Shown here: piece by piece, positions 63,715 to 64,000 of the stretch
Position numbering within the stretch: position 1 is the first letter of the stretch
Layout of the letters: each line of letters starts with the position of its first letter
Assembly (NCBI GenBank): GCA_963575745.1
Contig: CAUYUJ010003920.1
Span: 1 to 64,000 of the forward strand
From: Prorocentrum cordatum
Taxonomy: Eukaryota > Sar > Dinophyceae > Prorocentrales > Prorocentraceae
Direction: 5' to 3'
DNA length: 64,000 nucleotides
Notes under the pieces: model-generated
The model's input: only the letters and a program-made list of their open reading frames with translations
Database searches by the model: none
Told to the model about the DNA's origin: nothing
Program-made: the position numbers and the translations under genes

Positions 63715-63935
63715 TCCAGGGAACCCCCCCCCCCCCCCCTCCCCCTTAAGGGGGGGGGGGGGTCCGAGAACCCCTCCCCCCCCTCCCCCCTTTTAAGGGG
63801 GAGGGGGGTTCGAACCCCTCCCCCCCCCCCCTTTTGAAAGGGGGGGGGGTTCGGAACCCCTCCCTCCCCCCCCCCCCCCCTTGAAGGGGGGGGGGGGGGT
63901 TCGGAACCCCCCCCCCCCCCCTCCCCCCCTTTCCG
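63715..63935. repeat. Alternating C-run / G-run palindromic array with GTTCGAACCCC
   Basis: Four units of a C-run, CTTTT(G)AA or CTTAAGG, a G-run, then GGTTCG(G)AACCCC. Each unit is close to a perfect palindrome, so the region can fold into hairpins or quadruplexes. ORFs of Pro/Gly repeats are artefacts. Confidence 0.85.
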
Positions 63936-64000
63936 CAGGGTCCGGTGCGAGCGAGCCGAGCGCGTGGACTGTTGGACGTAGGGCCCGCCCGCACACCCGC

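Overview
The window looks like nuclear DNA of a dinoflagellate. By eye it is GC-rich and crowded with microsatellites and minisatellites. It carries decayed retroelements of two classes, and short introns with polypyrimidine or purine tracts that include GT-AG borders and at least one probable GC-AG border. A degenerate match to the dinoflagellate spliced leader lies near the right end. Species is not determinable from the sequence; a large, GC-rich genome such as Prorocentrum would fit, but this is inference.

Layout. 1-13.9 kb: a minus-strand first exon running off the left edge, then three plus-strand intron-containing genes or gene relics. The first (0.7-3.9 kb) has an exon duplicated in tandem. 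The second (5.1-8.2 kb) is a Cys-rich family member with three exons joined by phase-consistent introns. The third (8.9-10.5 kb) encodes a methyltransferase-like fold. They are followed by A-runs, a (CA)n tract and a 21-bp minisatellite. 13.9-30.4 kb: one very large tyrosine-recombinase (DIRS/Ngaro/PAT-type) retroelement. Its ends form split direct repeats in the order A1 - genes - B1 A2 B2. Inside lie a membrane protein, Gag with a zinc finger, a methyltransferase-like PPC domain, reverse transcriptase-RNase H, a tyrosine recombinase and a second membrane protein. 30.4-43 kb: almost gene-free repeat DNA with a ~1.2-1.5 kb higher-order repeat, a ~145-bp satellite, GCATTG and GAT arrays. 43.6-44.9 kb: a gag fragment of a copia-type element with three in-frame stops. 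45.7-55.1 kb: a nearly complete Ty1/copia-type LTR element with 193/192-bp LTRs, a tRNA primer site and a 5-bp target duplication, inserted inside a GGACAGTGG minisatellite. It encodes Gag, protease, a PPC methyltransferase-like domain, integrase and RT-RNase H in several broken frames. 55-64 kb: satellite remnants, a 226-bp foldback (MITE-like) element, and a small retroposed-looking gene behind the spliced-leader relict.

Main theme: the same short fingerprint (PPC, then an ExP/S-S-W segment, then D-x-C-x-x-G, then K-x-T) occurs in three unrelated genetic settings here, two of them retroelements with different integration chemistry. In the DIRS-like element the catalytic residues of RT (Asp to Gly) and recombinase (Tyr to His) both appear mutated, so this copy is probably dead although its architecture is readable. 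Domain calls rest on motif reading only; no searches were run.
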